Positions 8,746 through 17,210 of a stretch of 64,000 nucleotides of DNA are shown piece by piece. The stretch's first letter is position 1. Every line of letters begins with the position of its first letter. The DNA comes from Rhodovulum bhavnagarense. GTDB taxonomy: Bacteria; Pseudomonadota; Alphaproteobacteria; Rhodobacterales; Rhodobacteraceae. A program made the translations under genes and the position numbers. Location of the stretch: positions 124,001 through 188,000 of the forward strand of contig NZ_SLXU01000002.1 in the NCBI RefSeq assembly GCF_004343505.1, written 5' to 3'. The notes beneath the pieces were generated by a model. That model did no database searches, was not told the DNA's origin, and worked only from the letters and a program-made list of their open reading frames with translations.

Positions 8746-10164
8746 ATGCTGAGCCCCGTGACAGAAGCCTTCATCGCAGATCTTCACACGCGTCTTCCCG
8801 CGTCCAGCTTCCGTGAACTGTCCCCGGCCTACCTGGAGGAGCCGCGCGGGCGCTATCATGGGCAGGGTGGTGCGCTTCTGGTGCCCTCCACGACGGACGA
8901 GGTCGCCGAAATCGTGCGCGCCTGCGCAACCGCCCGGATCGGTATCGTCCCCTTCGGTGGCGGAACCGGGCTGGTGGGCGGACAGATCATGGCCAAAGGC
9001 CCCGCACCGGTGATCCTCAGCCTCGAACGGATGCGCGCGGTCCGCGCGCTCTATGAAAGGGAAAACGTGCTGGTGGTCGAGGCCGGCGCGGTCCTTGCCG
9101 AAGTGCAGGCCGCAGCCGAGGCTGCCGGACGGCTGTTCCCGCTCTCGCTGGCCTCGGAAGGCTCCGCGCGGATCGGGGGGCTGTTATCGACCAATGCCGG
9201 CGGAGTGAACGTGCTGCGCTACGGCAATGCGCGCGACCTCTGCCTCGGGATCGAGGCCGTGCTGCCCGATGGCTCGATCCTCAATGGGCTGAAGCGTCTG
9301 AGAAAGGATAATACCGGCTACGATCTGCGTCACCTGCTGGTCGGGGCAGAAGGGACGCTGGGCATCATTACCGCCGCCGCCCTGAAACTTGTGCCGCGGC
9401 CGGCACAGGAGGCGGCCGCGCTGTTGGCGGTGCGCGACCCCGCTGCGGCGCTCGAACTTCTTGCGCTCGCCCAGGCCAGACTGGGCGAGGGTGTGTCGGC
9501 CTTTGAACTGATGCACCGGATGGGCCTCGATTTCCTGGCCCAGACCATGCCCGGTATCCGCCAGCCCTGGCCCGATCCGCCGGATTGGTCCGTGCTGATC
9601 GACCTTGGGCTGGGTGCCGGACAAGACCCCGGGGCGGCATTGGAAGAGCTTTTCGTCGAGGCTGATGCGGCCGGGCTTGTCGGCGATGGGCTGATTGCTC
9701 GATCGCAGGCGCAACGGGCAGAGTTCTGGGCCTTGCGCGAAAGCATTCCACTGGCCAACCGCCGGATCGGTGCGATCTCGTCGCACGATATTTCCGTGCC
9801 CCTGTCGGCAATCCCCGAAATGATTGCCCGCGCAGGTCCGGCGCTGGCAGAGATCGGCGAATTTCGAATCAACTGCTTTGGCCATGTGGGCGATGGCAAC
9901 CTGCATTACAATGTCTTCCCGCCCCCGGGCGAGACTCGCGCAGACCACGAGAACAAGCGCGCCGCTGTCAAACGCTGCGTGCATGACCTGGTGAACGATC
10001 TCGGAGGCTCTGTAAGCGCCGAGCACGGCGTGGGCCGACTGAAGGTGGAGGATATCGAATGCTACTGCGACCCGGCGAAACTGGCGGCAATGCGCGCGAT
10101 CAAGTCGGCGCTTGACCCGATCGGCATCATGAATCCCGGTGTGATCCTGCGCGCGCCTGCCTGA
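8746..10164 (+). CDS. FAD-binding dehydrogenase of the GlcD / D-2-hydroxyacid type
   Basis: Flavoprotein of the VAO/PCMH superfamily oxidising a D-2-hydroxy acid such as glycolate, D-lactate or D-2-hydroxyglutarate. It has 472 residues. The FAD-binding domain shows PFGGGTGLVGGQ, GGLLSTNAGGVNVLRYGN and GAEGTLGIITAA. The C-terminal FAD_oxidase_C domain has the catalytic CFGHVGDGNLHYNV and SAEHGVGRLK motifs. I chose the ATG at 8746 with GAAAGGA upstream over an upstream in-frame ATG at 8698 whose extra 16 residues look non-coding. Another enzyme of the same class lies at 13358-14773. Exact substrate cannot be fixed from sequence. Confidence 0.9.
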   Translation: MLSPVTEAFIADLHTRLPASSFRELSPAYLEEPRGRYHGQGGALLVPSTTDEVAEIVRACATARIGIVPFGGGTGLVGGQIMAKGPAPVILSLERMRAVRALYERENVLVVEAGAVLAEVQAAAEAAGRLFPLSLASEGSARIGGLLSTNAGGVNVLRYGNARDLCLGIEAVLPDGSILNGLKRLRKDNTGYDLRHLLVGAEGTLGIITAAALKLVPRPAQEAAALLAVRDPAAALELLALAQARLGEGVSAFELMHRMGLDFLAQTMPGIRQPWPDPPDWSVLIDLGLGAGQDPGAALEELFVEADAAGLVGDGLIARSQAQRAEFWALRESIPLANRRIGAISSHDISVPLSAIPEMIARAGPALAEIGEFRINCFGHVGDGNLHYNVFPPPGETRADHENKRAAVKRCVHDLVNDLGGSVSAEHGVGRLKVEDIECYCDPAKLAAMRAIKSALDPIGIMNPGVILRAPA

Positions 10165-10192
10165 GGAACGCGGCGCTGGCCCTGTCCGGACC

Positions 10193-10260
10193 ATGGGTAT
10201 TTGAACCAAGAAGAAGGACAAGGGACCGCGTCCTGTCTTCTTCTTGGTTCAAATACCCAT
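10193..10260. terminator. Long perfect inverted repeat between convergent genes (bidirectional terminator-like)
   Basis: Two 24-base arms (10193-10216 and 10237-10260) are exact reverse complements, separated by 20 bases. Each arm is a copy of the dispersed CTTCTTCTTGG...AAATACCC element, here in opposite orientations. It lies between the convergent stops of the dehydrogenase and apt, where a two-way terminator is expected. There is no clean U-tract. Confidence 0.85.
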
Positions 10261-10274
10261 GTCGCAAGCTCGCC

Positions 10275-10814
10275 TCAGGCGCCAGCGTATTCGCAAAGTG
10301 CATGCACATCCATGCCCATCGCCTGCAAGCGCCGGCGGCCGCCCAGGTCGGGCAGGTCGACAATGAAGGCGCAACCGATCACTTCCGCGCCCAGCCGTTC
10401 GCATAGCTTGATTCCAGCCTCGCAGGTGCCGCCCGTCGCCAACAGGTCGTCGACGATCAACACCTTTTCACCGGGTTGCAGCGCGTCATCGTGGATCTCG
10501 ACCACCGCCTCGCCGTATTCCAGCTTGTATTCCTCTGCGATCGTGGCCGCAGGCAACTTGCCCTTCTTGCGGATCGGCACGAATCCCTTGGACAATTGGT
10601 GCGCGATCGCGCCGCCCAGTATGAACCCGCGCGCCTCGAGCCCCACAACCTTGTCGATCTGGGCGCCAGCATAAGGGTGCAAAAGCTGGTCTATGGCCAT
10701 GCGAAACCCGCGCGGATCGGCAAAGAGCGTGGTCACATCGCGGAACATGATCCCCTCGTGGGGGAAATCGACGATGGTGCGGATGTAATCCTTGACGCTG
10801 TTGATCTGCGGCAT
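10275..10814 (-). CDS. apt: Adenine phosphoribosyltransferase
   Basis: Purine-salvage enzyme making AMP from adenine and PRPP. The 179-residue protein has the family length and typical N-terminus ([20 protein letters not shown]). It contains [17 protein letters not shown] and the PRPP-binding loop [13 protein letters not shown] near residues 122-134. I took the ATG at 10814 ([10 protein letters not shown]); the open frame extends 29 codons further but without family similarity. Its upstream gap to hemE (about 266 bp) holds no gene. Its 3' end faces the preceding dehydrogenase across a 24-bp inverted repeat. Confidence 0.97.
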   Translation of the reverse strand: MPQINSVKDYIRTIVDFPHEGIMFRDVTTLFADPRGFRMAIDQLLHPYAGAQIDKVVGLEARGFILGGAIAHQLSKGFVPIRKKGKLPAATIAEEYKLEYGEAVVEIHDDALQPGEKVLIVDDLLATGGTCEAGIKLCERLGAEVIGCAFIVDLPDLGGRRRLQAMGMDVHALCEYAGA

Positions 10815-11080
10815 CGCGGGGTCCTTTCGGCAAAGTTCGCCCGGCCGGGTTTCGCCCAAGCACATCGCGCGTGCAAGGGTCCGATTGCCGCAATCGTTCA
10901 AGCGGCCGGGGCATTATGGTATCTTTCAGCGCGGCTTCGATGATCGCCCGGATGCGGTTTGTCCCTACCACCAGTCCCGGGATACCTTGCCCTCTCGAAA
11001 CCACGATGTGCCGCCGCGGTTATCTCGCCGCGACGGCATTTGAGCAGTCATCCGGGGCGACAGGCGGCCCGGCGCATGTC
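10815..11080. other. Gap between apt and hemE
   Basis: 266 bases between two minus-strand genes. No convincing ORF, RNA gene or repeat was seen. It should hold the apt promoter. Confidence 0.5.
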
Positions 11081-12112
11081 TCAGCCGCGCAGCGCCTCCA
11101 GCATGATCGTCACGTTTTCCGGATCGGCATCCGGCGTGATCCCGTGGCCGAGGTTGAAGATATGCGGGCCCTTGGAAAACGCCTCCTTGATCCGCTTGGT
11201 CTCGTCGATCAACTCTTGCCCGCCAGTGACCATCAGCGAGGGCGCCATGTTGCCCTGCACGCAGCCGTCGCATTGCACGTTTTCAGCCGCCCAGGCGGCA
11301 TCGACGGAGTTGTCCAGCGCAACGCAATCCGCCCCGGTCGCCTTGGCGAAGCCGATATACCGCTCGCCCGCCTCGCGCGGGAAGGCGATGCAGGGCAGGC
11401 CCGGGTGGCGCGCCTTCAGCTCGGCGATGATCTTTTTCGCAGGTTCCAGCGCGTATTTGTCGAAATCCGCGCCCTTCAGCGAGCCGCCCCAGCTGTCGAA
11501 GATCTTGATCACCTCGGCGCCGGCCTCGACCTGCTTGGACAGGTATTCGATGGTGGCGTCGGTCAGAAGCTCGATCAGCGCCTCGAAGGTGGCGCGATCC
11601 TCGGCTTTCAGGGCATGGGCCGGGCCCTGGTCCTTGGTGCCGCGGCCCGCGATCATGTAGGTGGCCACCGTCCAAGGCGCGCCGGCAAAGCCGATCAGCG
11701 TGGTCTCGGACGGCAATTCGCGCGACAGGATGCGCACGGTTTCGTAGACCGGGGCCATGTGGTCGTGGATATCGTCCTTGCCCTTCAGTGCCTTCAGCCC
11801 GTCCGGTCCGGTGATCGTGGACATCCGCGGCCCTTCACCGGTCTCGAACCACAGATCGGCCCCGAGCGCCTGGGGTAGCAGCAGGATGTCGGCAAACAGG
11901 ATTGCCGCGTCGAACGCGTAGCGGCGGATCGGTTGCAGCGTCACCTCGGCGGCCAGTTCCGAATTATAGCAAAGCGACAGGAAATCGCCGGCCTCGGCGC
12001 GCGTGGCCCGGTACTCGGGCAGGTAGCGCCCCGCCTGGCGCATCAGCCAGACCGGCGGCACGTCCTGTGTTTCACCAGCCAGAGATTTCAGAAGTTTTTT
12101 GGTTTCCGCCAT
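11081..12112 (-). CDS. hemE: Uroporphyrinogen III decarboxylase
   Basis: Haem pathway enzyme that removes four carboxyl groups from uroporphyrinogen III to give coproporphyrinogen III. The 343-residue protein shows the signature [18 protein letters not shown] near residues 21-38, the [14 protein letters not shown] segment with the substrate-binding Asp, and [14 protein letters not shown]. The ATG at 12112 is followed by [13 protein letters not shown]. It is divergent from hemC with about 100 bp between the starts, so the two may share control. It acts in the cytoplasm. Confidence 0.97.
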   Translation of the reverse strand: MAETKKLLKSLAGETQDVPPVWLMRQAGRYLPEYRATRAEAGDFLSLCYNSELAAEVTLQPIRRYAFDAAILFADILLLPQALGADLWFETGEGPRMSTITGPDGLKALKGKDDIHDHMAPVYETVRILSRELPSETTLIGFAGAPWTVATYMIAGRGTKDQGPAHALKAEDRATFEALIELLTDATIEYLSKQVEAGAEVIKIFDSWGGSLKGADFDKYALEPAKKIIAELKARHPGLPCIAFPREAGERYIGFAKATGADCVALDNSVDAAWAAENVQCDGCVQGNMAPSLMVTGGQELIDETKRIKEAFSKGPHIFNLGHGITPDADPENVTIMLEALRG

Positions 12113-12216
12113 CGTATTCCCCGTTTAAGAGTTCCGCCTGTCGTCCCCTGCTTGCGTCAGCATGTCAAGTCGGGCCGAGTTGTCAGGACGACGTGACGCG
12201 AATAGAGGTTTGACGC

Positions 12217-13167
12217 ATGGCTATCACACTTCCTTCCCCCGCTTCACCCCTCAAGATCGGAACCCGTGGCTCGCCGCTGGCACTGGCGCAGGCGCACCAG
12301 ACGCGATCGATGCTGATGGCGGCGTTCGATCTGCCCGAGGATGCCTTCGAAATCGTGGTGATCAACACCATCGCCGACCGGGTGCTCGACCGCGCGCTTA
12401 AAGAGATCGGCGGCAAGGGTCTGTTCACCAAGGAAATCGAGGACGCGATGCTCGAGGGGCGCATCGACATCGCGGTGCACTCGACCAAGGACATGGCAGT
12501 GGAACAGCCTCAGGGCCTGGTTCTCGATACATTCCTGCCGCGCGAGGATTTTCGCGATGCTTTCATCTCGCACAAGTTCGCCGCGCTCGCTGACCTGGAT
12601 GAGGGGGCCGTGGTGGGATCGTCTTCCTTGCGGCGCCGGGCACAGTTGTTGAACAAACGCCCCGACCTGAAAGTCGTTGAGTTTCGCGGTAACGTGCAAA
12701 CCCGGCTGAAAAAGCTCGGGGATGGCGTTGCCGATGCGACCTTCCTTGCAATGGCTGGCCTGAACCGGCTGGACATGGCCGACGTGGCGCGCTCGACCAT
12801 CGAGCCCGAGGAAATGCTGCCCGCCGTGGCCCAGGGGGCCATCGGGATCGAACGGCGCGTCGAAGACCCGCTGACCGCCCATCTGCTGGAGGCGCTGCAT
12901 CACCGCGAAACCGGCGAACAGATGGCCGCCGAGCGTGCATTCCTCGGGGCGCTGGACGGCTCCTGCGAAACGCCGATCGGCGGTCTCGCACAGCACGAGG
13001 GCGGACAGATCTGGTTGCGCGGCGAAATTCTGCGCCCCGATGGCAGTGAAAGCATCAAGGGCGATGACCGCGCACCGATCGAAGATGCCGCTGAAATGGG
13101 CCACAATTTGGGCCTCAAACTGCGCGAGCAGGCGGGGGAAGGTTTTTTCGACTGGATCGAACCCTAG
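12217..13167 (+). CDS. hemC: Hydroxymethylbilane synthase (porphobilinogen deaminase)
   Basis: Polymerises four porphobilinogens into hydroxymethylbilane on a covalent dipyrromethane cofactor. The protein has 316 residues. KIGTRGSPLALAQA, GGKGLFTKEIEDAM, IAVHSTKDMAV, GSSSLRRRAQL and EFRGNVQTRL are all present. The cofactor-attachment cysteine is in DGSCETPIGG near residue 249. The loop that usually reads KTxGD is INTIADR here, and the usual HSMKDMP reads HSTKDMA. The key Ser, Lys and Asp of the cofactor pocket are kept. AGAGG precedes the ATG at 12217. It is divergent from hemE. Confidence 0.96.
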   Translation: MAITLPSPASPLKIGTRGSPLALAQAHQTRSMLMAAFDLPEDAFEIVVINTIADRVLDRALKEIGGKGLFTKEIEDAMLEGRIDIAVHSTKDMAVEQPQGLVLDTFLPREDFRDAFISHKFAALADLDEGAVVGSSSLRRRAQLLNKRPDLKVVEFRGNVQTRLKKLGDGVADATFLAMAGLNRLDMADVARSTIEPEEMLPAVAQGAIGIERRVEDPLTAHLLEALHHRETGEQMAAERAFLGALDGSCETPIGGLAQHEGGQIWLRGEILRPDGSESIKGDDRAPIEDAAEMGHNLGLKLREQAGEGFFDWIEP

Positions 13168-13203
13168 GCTGCCGGCTGTAAACCTGTCGGGGAACAACCG
13201 ACC

Positions 13204-13314
13204 GGGGGCTTTGCCCCCGGACCCCCAGGATATTTGCGCCAAGAAGAAGCTGGCATATGCCTTCTTCTTGGAAAAATACCCCGGGGGAGTCCGAAGGACG
13301 GGGGCAGAGCCCCC
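13204..13314. terminator. Composite nested inverted repeat between convergent hemC and dehydrogenase genes
   Basis: The outer arms GGGGGCTTTGCCCCC (13204-13218) and GGGGGCAGAGCCCCC (13300-13314) are each small hairpins and also nearly pair with each other. The inner arms CCAAGAAGAAG (13239-13249) and CTTCTTCTTGG (13261-13271) belong to the dispersed element and enclose the palindrome GGCATATGCC. The element lies in the 190-bp gap between convergent stops, which fits a two-way terminator. Confidence 0.8.
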
Positions 13315-13357
13315 AGCCCGGTCTCCGACCCTGCTCCAGGCGTGATCGGATCGCGGG

Positions 13358-14773
13358 TTATCCCGTCGGCGGCAAGAGCTTTGCCGGGTTCATGATATCG
13401 TCGGGGTCCAAGGCTGTCTTTATCGCCCGCATCACGTCGAGTGCCACCTTGTCCTTGCGCCGTTCCATGGTCGACAGCTTCGACAGCCCGATCCCGTGCT
13501 CGGCCGAAAAGCTGCCGCCAAGTGCGGCGACTTCATCCTCGACCGCTTCGCGGATCGCTTCCTTTATCGCATCGCCGCACAAGGTGGGCCAGACGACGTA
13601 GTGCAGGTTACCGTCGCCCAGGTGGCCGACGGTGATCGTTTCGGCCCCGGCATCTATCTCGGGTAGGCGGGTTTCCATCCGGGCCAGGAAGGTTCCGACA
13701 TGGTCCAGTGGCAGGGCGATGTCGTTATCCACCGCCGGTTGGCGCGAAAAGGTGATCTCGGCGGCCAGTTCGCGGCGTTGCCACATCTCGGCGCGCTGTG
13801 CACCGGATTGGGCGACGACGGCGTCGATCACCTTGCCTGTTTCCATCTGCCTGGCCAGTGCCTCTTCGAGCAGGCTCGTCATCGGGAGCCTTCCTTCGGG
13901 GTCGGTTGCGGCGTCGCGGGGGGCGGTTGCACCCAGTTCGATCAGCACGGCGACCGCGTAGGTCTGCTTGAACGGCGGACGCAGCTCCGGGTGGCAGAAT
14001 GCAAGGCGGCGGAAATAGGTGTCGGGCATGTATTCGAACGCCTCGACCGCACCTCCGCTCGTCTCTTGCAGGGTGTTCAGCAGCTCCAGCGCAGCGTCCA
14101 GGTCGGGCAGGGCTACCATTGCCGTGGCATGGGCGCGCGGTTGCGGGACCAGTTTCAGGACGGCGGCCGTGATGATGCCCAGCGTTCCCTCGGCCCCGAT
14201 CATCAGGTCGCGCAAGGCGTAGCCGGTATTATCCTTGTGCAGGGCCCCCATCACATCCAGCACACGACCATCGGGCAGAACAGCCTCCAGCCCCAGGCAT
14301 AGCGCGCGTGTCGTCCCGTGGCGCAGCACGTTGGACCCGCCCGCATTGGTCGACAAGAGCCCGCCGATCATCGCCGAGTCGCGCGCGCCGAAAGTCATGG
14401 GAAAGCTCAGGCCCTGTTCGGCCGCGGCGTCGTGCAGACGCGACAGGATCACGCCGGCCTCAACCGTGGCGGTGCGCGCGGTAGGGTTTATGGCGCGAAT
14501 GGTGTTCATCCGTTCGACCGAGACCATCACTGCGCCCTCGGCCAGCGCGCCCCCCGCCAGCCCTGTGCGCCCCGCCACCGGCACGACGGGCGTGCGCGTC
14601 GCATGGGCCAGCCGCATGATCGCGGCCACCTGGTCGCGATCGGCCGGACGCAGCACGGCGAGCGGCGTGGCCGTGTATTTCCCGGTCCAGTCGGTGGAAT
14701 AGGGGGCGGTATCGGCCCCGGTCAGCACATTGGCCTTGCCCAAGAGTATCTCGAATTCGTCGATCAGGTCCAT
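13358..14773 (-). CDS. FAD-binding dehydrogenase of the GlcD / D-lactate type
   Basis: Second VAO-superfamily flavoprotein of the window, 471 residues. The FAD domain carries VPVAGRTGLAGGAL, GGLLSTNAGGSNVLRHG and GAEGTLGIITAAVLKL. The C-terminal catalytic region has VGHLGDGNLHYVVWP and SAEHGIGLSK. It resembles the 8746-10164 protein in layout but differs in the middle domain, so the two probably use different D-hydroxy acids. The ATG at 14773 is 9 bases past the stop of the MgtE-like gene, so they are co-transcribed. Expected to pass electrons to a quinone or ETF; which one is not visible. Confidence 0.9.
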   Translation of the reverse strand: MDLIDEFEILLGKANVLTGADTAPYSTDWTGKYTATPLAVLRPADRDQVAAIMRLAHATRTPVVPVAGRTGLAGGALAEGAVMVSVERMNTIRAINPTARTATVEAGVILSRLHDAAAEQGLSFPMTFGARDSAMIGGLLSTNAGGSNVLRHGTTRALCLGLEAVLPDGRVLDVMGALHKDNTGYALRDLMIGAEGTLGIITAAVLKLVPQPRAHATAMVALPDLDAALELLNTLQETSGGAVEAFEYMPDTYFRRLAFCHPELRPPFKQTYAVAVLIELGATAPRDAATDPEGRLPMTSLLEEALARQMETGKVIDAVVAQSGAQRAEMWQRRELAAEITFSRQPAVDNDIALPLDHVGTFLARMETRLPEIDAGAETITVGHLGDGNLHYVVWPTLCGDAIKEAIREAVEDEVAALGGSFSAEHGIGLSKLSTMERRKDKVALDVMRAIKTALDPDDIMNPAKLLPPTG

Positions 14774-14782
14774 CGCGTTCCC

Positions 14783-15757
14783 CTAAAGCATCAGCGCCGT
14801 GACAACGGCGAAATAGATCGACAGGCTGGCCGCATCCTGGATCACGGTGCAGACCGGGCCGCTGCCCATGGCCGGGTCCGATCCCAGACGCTTGAACGCC
14901 CAGGGCAGGGCAAAGCCCACCACGGCGGAAACGGCCCCGCCCGCCAGCACCGCGATCCCCACGGCCAGCGCCAGCATCCCGTCGCGGAACATGGCAAAGA
15001 CCCCCGCGGCGGACAGCACCCCCAGCGTCAGCCCGATGCCCAGCCCGATCACCACCTCGCCACGCATCAGGGCCGCGATCGACACATCCTGTGTCGACAG
15101 CCCCCTGACCGAGACCGAAACCGCCTGTGCCCCGATCGCGCCCGCGATATAGACCAGCGCGGGCACGAAGAAGGCGACCGCGACATTCGCCTGCAACGCC
15201 TCTTCGAACCGGACCATGACCAGCGTGACCAGCGTCGAGGCCAGCAGTCCCAGCACCAGCCAGGGCAGCCGCCGGGCATAGCGGTCGCGCAGGGGCGCAT
15301 CCAGTGCCGCCTCGGGGCCGGCGGCATGGGGGCCGATTCCGGCGAGGCGTTGCAGATCCTCCATGTGTTCGGCGCGCAGGATCCGGAACAGCGCCTCGGG
15401 CGGGACCGCCCCGATCAGGCGGCCGACGTCATCGACCACCGGCACGGCGATCATGTTCAGACTGATCGCCAGTTGGGCGATTTCCTCCTGGTCGGCCTGG
15501 TCGGTCACCGCCTCGTGTTCGGGTTCCATGATCTCGACGATCCGGTCGGCATGGCGGGCGAACAGGTCGTTGATTCGCACGATCCCTTCCAGCCGCCCGC
15601 CCGCATCGGTGACGAAGACCGTGTCGGCGCAGTCGAAAGCCTGCCCGCGCAGGGTGGCGATCACATCGGCAACGGGGGTATCGGGCCGGGCAGTGGGCAC
15701 GGCCCGGACCATGTGCCGGCAGGCGGTATCGGTCAGGCAGAAATCGGGCGTGGTCAT
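14783..15757 (-). CDS. MgtE-like divalent cation transporter lacking the N-terminal domain
   Basis: Magnesium (or Co/Ni) channel-type transporter of the MgtE family, 324 residues against about 450 for full MgtE. It begins with a CBS pair (about residues 15-135, with VFVTDAGGRLEGIVRINDL and IAVPVVDDVGRLIGAVPPE). It then has five membrane segments, starting LPWLVLGLLASTLVTLVM and ending with a region rich in small residues (GSDPAMGSGPVCTVIQDA). The MgtE_N superhelical domain is absent. That domain takes part in Mg-dependent gating, so control may differ. It is upstream of and 9 bp from the dehydrogenase gene and downstream of the esterase gene. Short MgtE forms are known in this group, so truncation by accident is unlikely. 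Confidence 0.85.
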   Translation of the reverse strand: MTTPDFCLTDTACRHMVRAVPTARPDTPVADVIATLRGQAFDCADTVFVTDAGGRLEGIVRINDLFARHADRIVEIMEPEHEAVTDQADQEEIAQLAISLNMIAVPVVDDVGRLIGAVPPEALFRILRAEHMEDLQRLAGIGPHAAGPEAALDAPLRDRYARRLPWLVLGLLASTLVTLVMVRFEEALQANVAVAFFVPALVYIAGAIGAQAVSVSVRGLSTQDVSIAALMRGEVVIGLGIGLTLGVLSAAGVFAMFRDGMLALAVGIAVLAGGAVSAVVGFALPWAFKRLGSDPAMGSGPVCTVIQDAASLSIYFAVVTALML

Positions 15758-15826
15758 GGGCGGTTCCGTGGGGTGGATCGGCCCAGCCTTAACCGGTTCT
15801 CCCCGGTGCGCCTAGGGGGCAGGGGG

Positions 15827-16516
15827 TCACTGTGTCCTGTCGATCAGGTCCAGCACGGCGGGTCCGATGGCCTGCACGATCAGCGCGACGCCCGTGGCCG
15901 AGGGGTGGATACCGTCGCCCTGCATCAGTTCGCGCAGCGCCGTGCCGCGATCGGGCAGGTCGGCCAGCGGTTTCAGGAAACTTTCGAAGTGTAGCGCCCT
16001 GTATTGCGCGGCCAGTTCGGGAAAGATCGCGTCGAAGGCGGCCTTGTAGTCCGGGCCGTAATTGCCCGGCGCCTGCATGCCCACAAGCAGCACCGCCACG
16101 CCGCGATCCTGCGCGGCCCTCAGGATACCCTCGATATTCGCGCGGGTGGCGGCCGGGTCGATCCCGCGCAGCAGGTCGTTGCCGCCCAGCGCCACGATCA
16201 TCGCGTCCACATCAGGCGTCAGCGTCCAGTCCACCCGCGACAGCCCCCCGGCGCTGGTGTCGCCGGAAACGCCCGCGTTCAGCACCCGTACCTCGGCGCC
16301 CTGATCGCGCAGCCAGCTTTCCAGTTGCGGCACGAAGCCGTCCTCCTGCGGCAGGCCGTAGCCCTGGGTCAGGCTGTCGCCCAGGGCCGCGATGGTGACC
16401 TGCCCGGCCAGGGCCGTTCCGGCCGTCAGTATCAGCCCCAACGCCAATGTGAGGTTGAGCGCGCCCGCCCGCACCCCATATCCAGAGGCAATGGCACGAC
16501 GGAACAGGCGCCCCAT
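15827..16516 (-). CDS. tesA: Arylesterase / acyl-CoA thioesterase I, SGNH hydrolase (TesA-like)
   Basis: Periplasmic serine hydrolase of the TesA/lysophospholipase L1 type, 229 residues. A signal peptide (hydrophobic LNLTLALGLILTAGTALAG) precedes block I IAALGDSLTQGYG with the catalytic Ser. Block III is VALGGNDLLRG and block V is DGIHPSATG with the catalytic Asp and His. The ATG at 16516 overlaps, on the other strand, the start codon of the ABC ATPase gene (shared CATG). The same divergent tesA-ybbA-ybbP order exists in Escherichia coli, which supports the start and the name. A 69-bp gap separates it from the MgtE gene downstream. Confidence 0.92.
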   Translation of the reverse strand: MGRLFRRAIASGYGVRAGALNLTLALGLILTAGTALAGQVTIAALGDSLTQGYGLPQEDGFVPQLESWLRDQGAEVRVLNAGVSGDTSAGGLSRVDWTLTPDVDAMIVALGGNDLLRGIDPAATRANIEGILRAAQDRGVAVLLVGMQAPGNYGPDYKAAFDAIFPELAAQYRALHFESFLKPLADLPDRGTALRELMQGDGIHPSATGVALIVQAIGPAVLDLIDRTQ

Positions 16517-17210
16517 GACCGACTCGATTCTCTCTCTCGACGATGTGACCCTGACGCTCGCCGGCAATGCCGGCCCGGTGGAAATCCTGCACGGCATCAC
16601 CCTGCAGGTGGCCAGGGGCGAAACGCTGGGGCTGGTCGGGCCGTCTGGGTCGGGCAAGTCGTCTCTCCTGATGCTGATGGGCGGGCTGGAGCGCGCCACC
16701 GGCGGCACCGTCACGGCGCTGGGCCATGACCTGACCGCGATGAACGAGGACCAGCTTGCCCGGTTCCGCAGGGATCATATGGGCGTGGTGTTCCAGTCTT
16801 TCCACCTGATCCCGACGATGACCGCGCTTGAAAATGTCGCGACCCCGCTGGAACTGGCGGGCCACCGCGACGCGTTTGATCGCGCCGAGGAAGAGTTGCG
16901 CAGTGTGGGTCTGGGCGCGCGGCTGGACCATTATCCCAGCCAGATGTCGGGGGGCGAACAGCAGCGCGTGGCGCTGGCCCGCGCCGCAGCCCCCCGCCCG
17001 CATATCCTGCTGGCCGATGAACCGACCGGCAACCTCGACGGGGCCAACGGGGCGGCGATCATGGATCTTTTGTTCGGGCTGCGCGACCGGCACGGGGCGA
17101 CGCTGGTCCTGGTCACCCATGCGGCGGATCTGGCCGCGCGCTGTGATCGGATCGTGCGGCTGGCCGATGGCCGTGTTGCCGGGCAAGAGGGGCGGAGGGC
17201 CGCGGAATGA
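16515..17210 (+). CDS. ybbA: ABC transporter ATPase, YbbA/LolD type
   Basis: ATP-binding subunit of a MacB/LolCDE-like transporter, 231 residues. Walker A is GPSGSGKSS, the Q-loop region VFQSFHLIPTMTALENV, the signature MSGGEQQRVALARA and Walker B ILLADEPTGNLD. The ATG at 16515 was chosen; an upstream in-frame ATG at 16491 is possible. It overlaps the permease gene by four bases (ATGA). With the permease it should form a membrane complex that is thought to move hydrophobic molecules or lipoproteins rather than import nutrients. No substrate-binding protein is present. Its divergent neighbour is the TesA-like esterase, as in E. coli. Confidence 0.93.
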   Translation: MTDSILSLDDVTLTLAGNAGPVEILHGITLQVARGETLGLVGPSGSGKSSLLMLMGGLERATGGTVTALGHDLTAMNEDQLARFRRDHMGVVFQSFHLIPTMTALENVATPLELAGHRDAFDRAEEELRSVGLGARLDHYPSQMSGGEQQRVALARAAAPRPHILLADEPTGNLDGANGAAIMDLLFGLRDRHGATLVLVTHAADLAARCDRIVRLADGRVAGQEGRRAAE

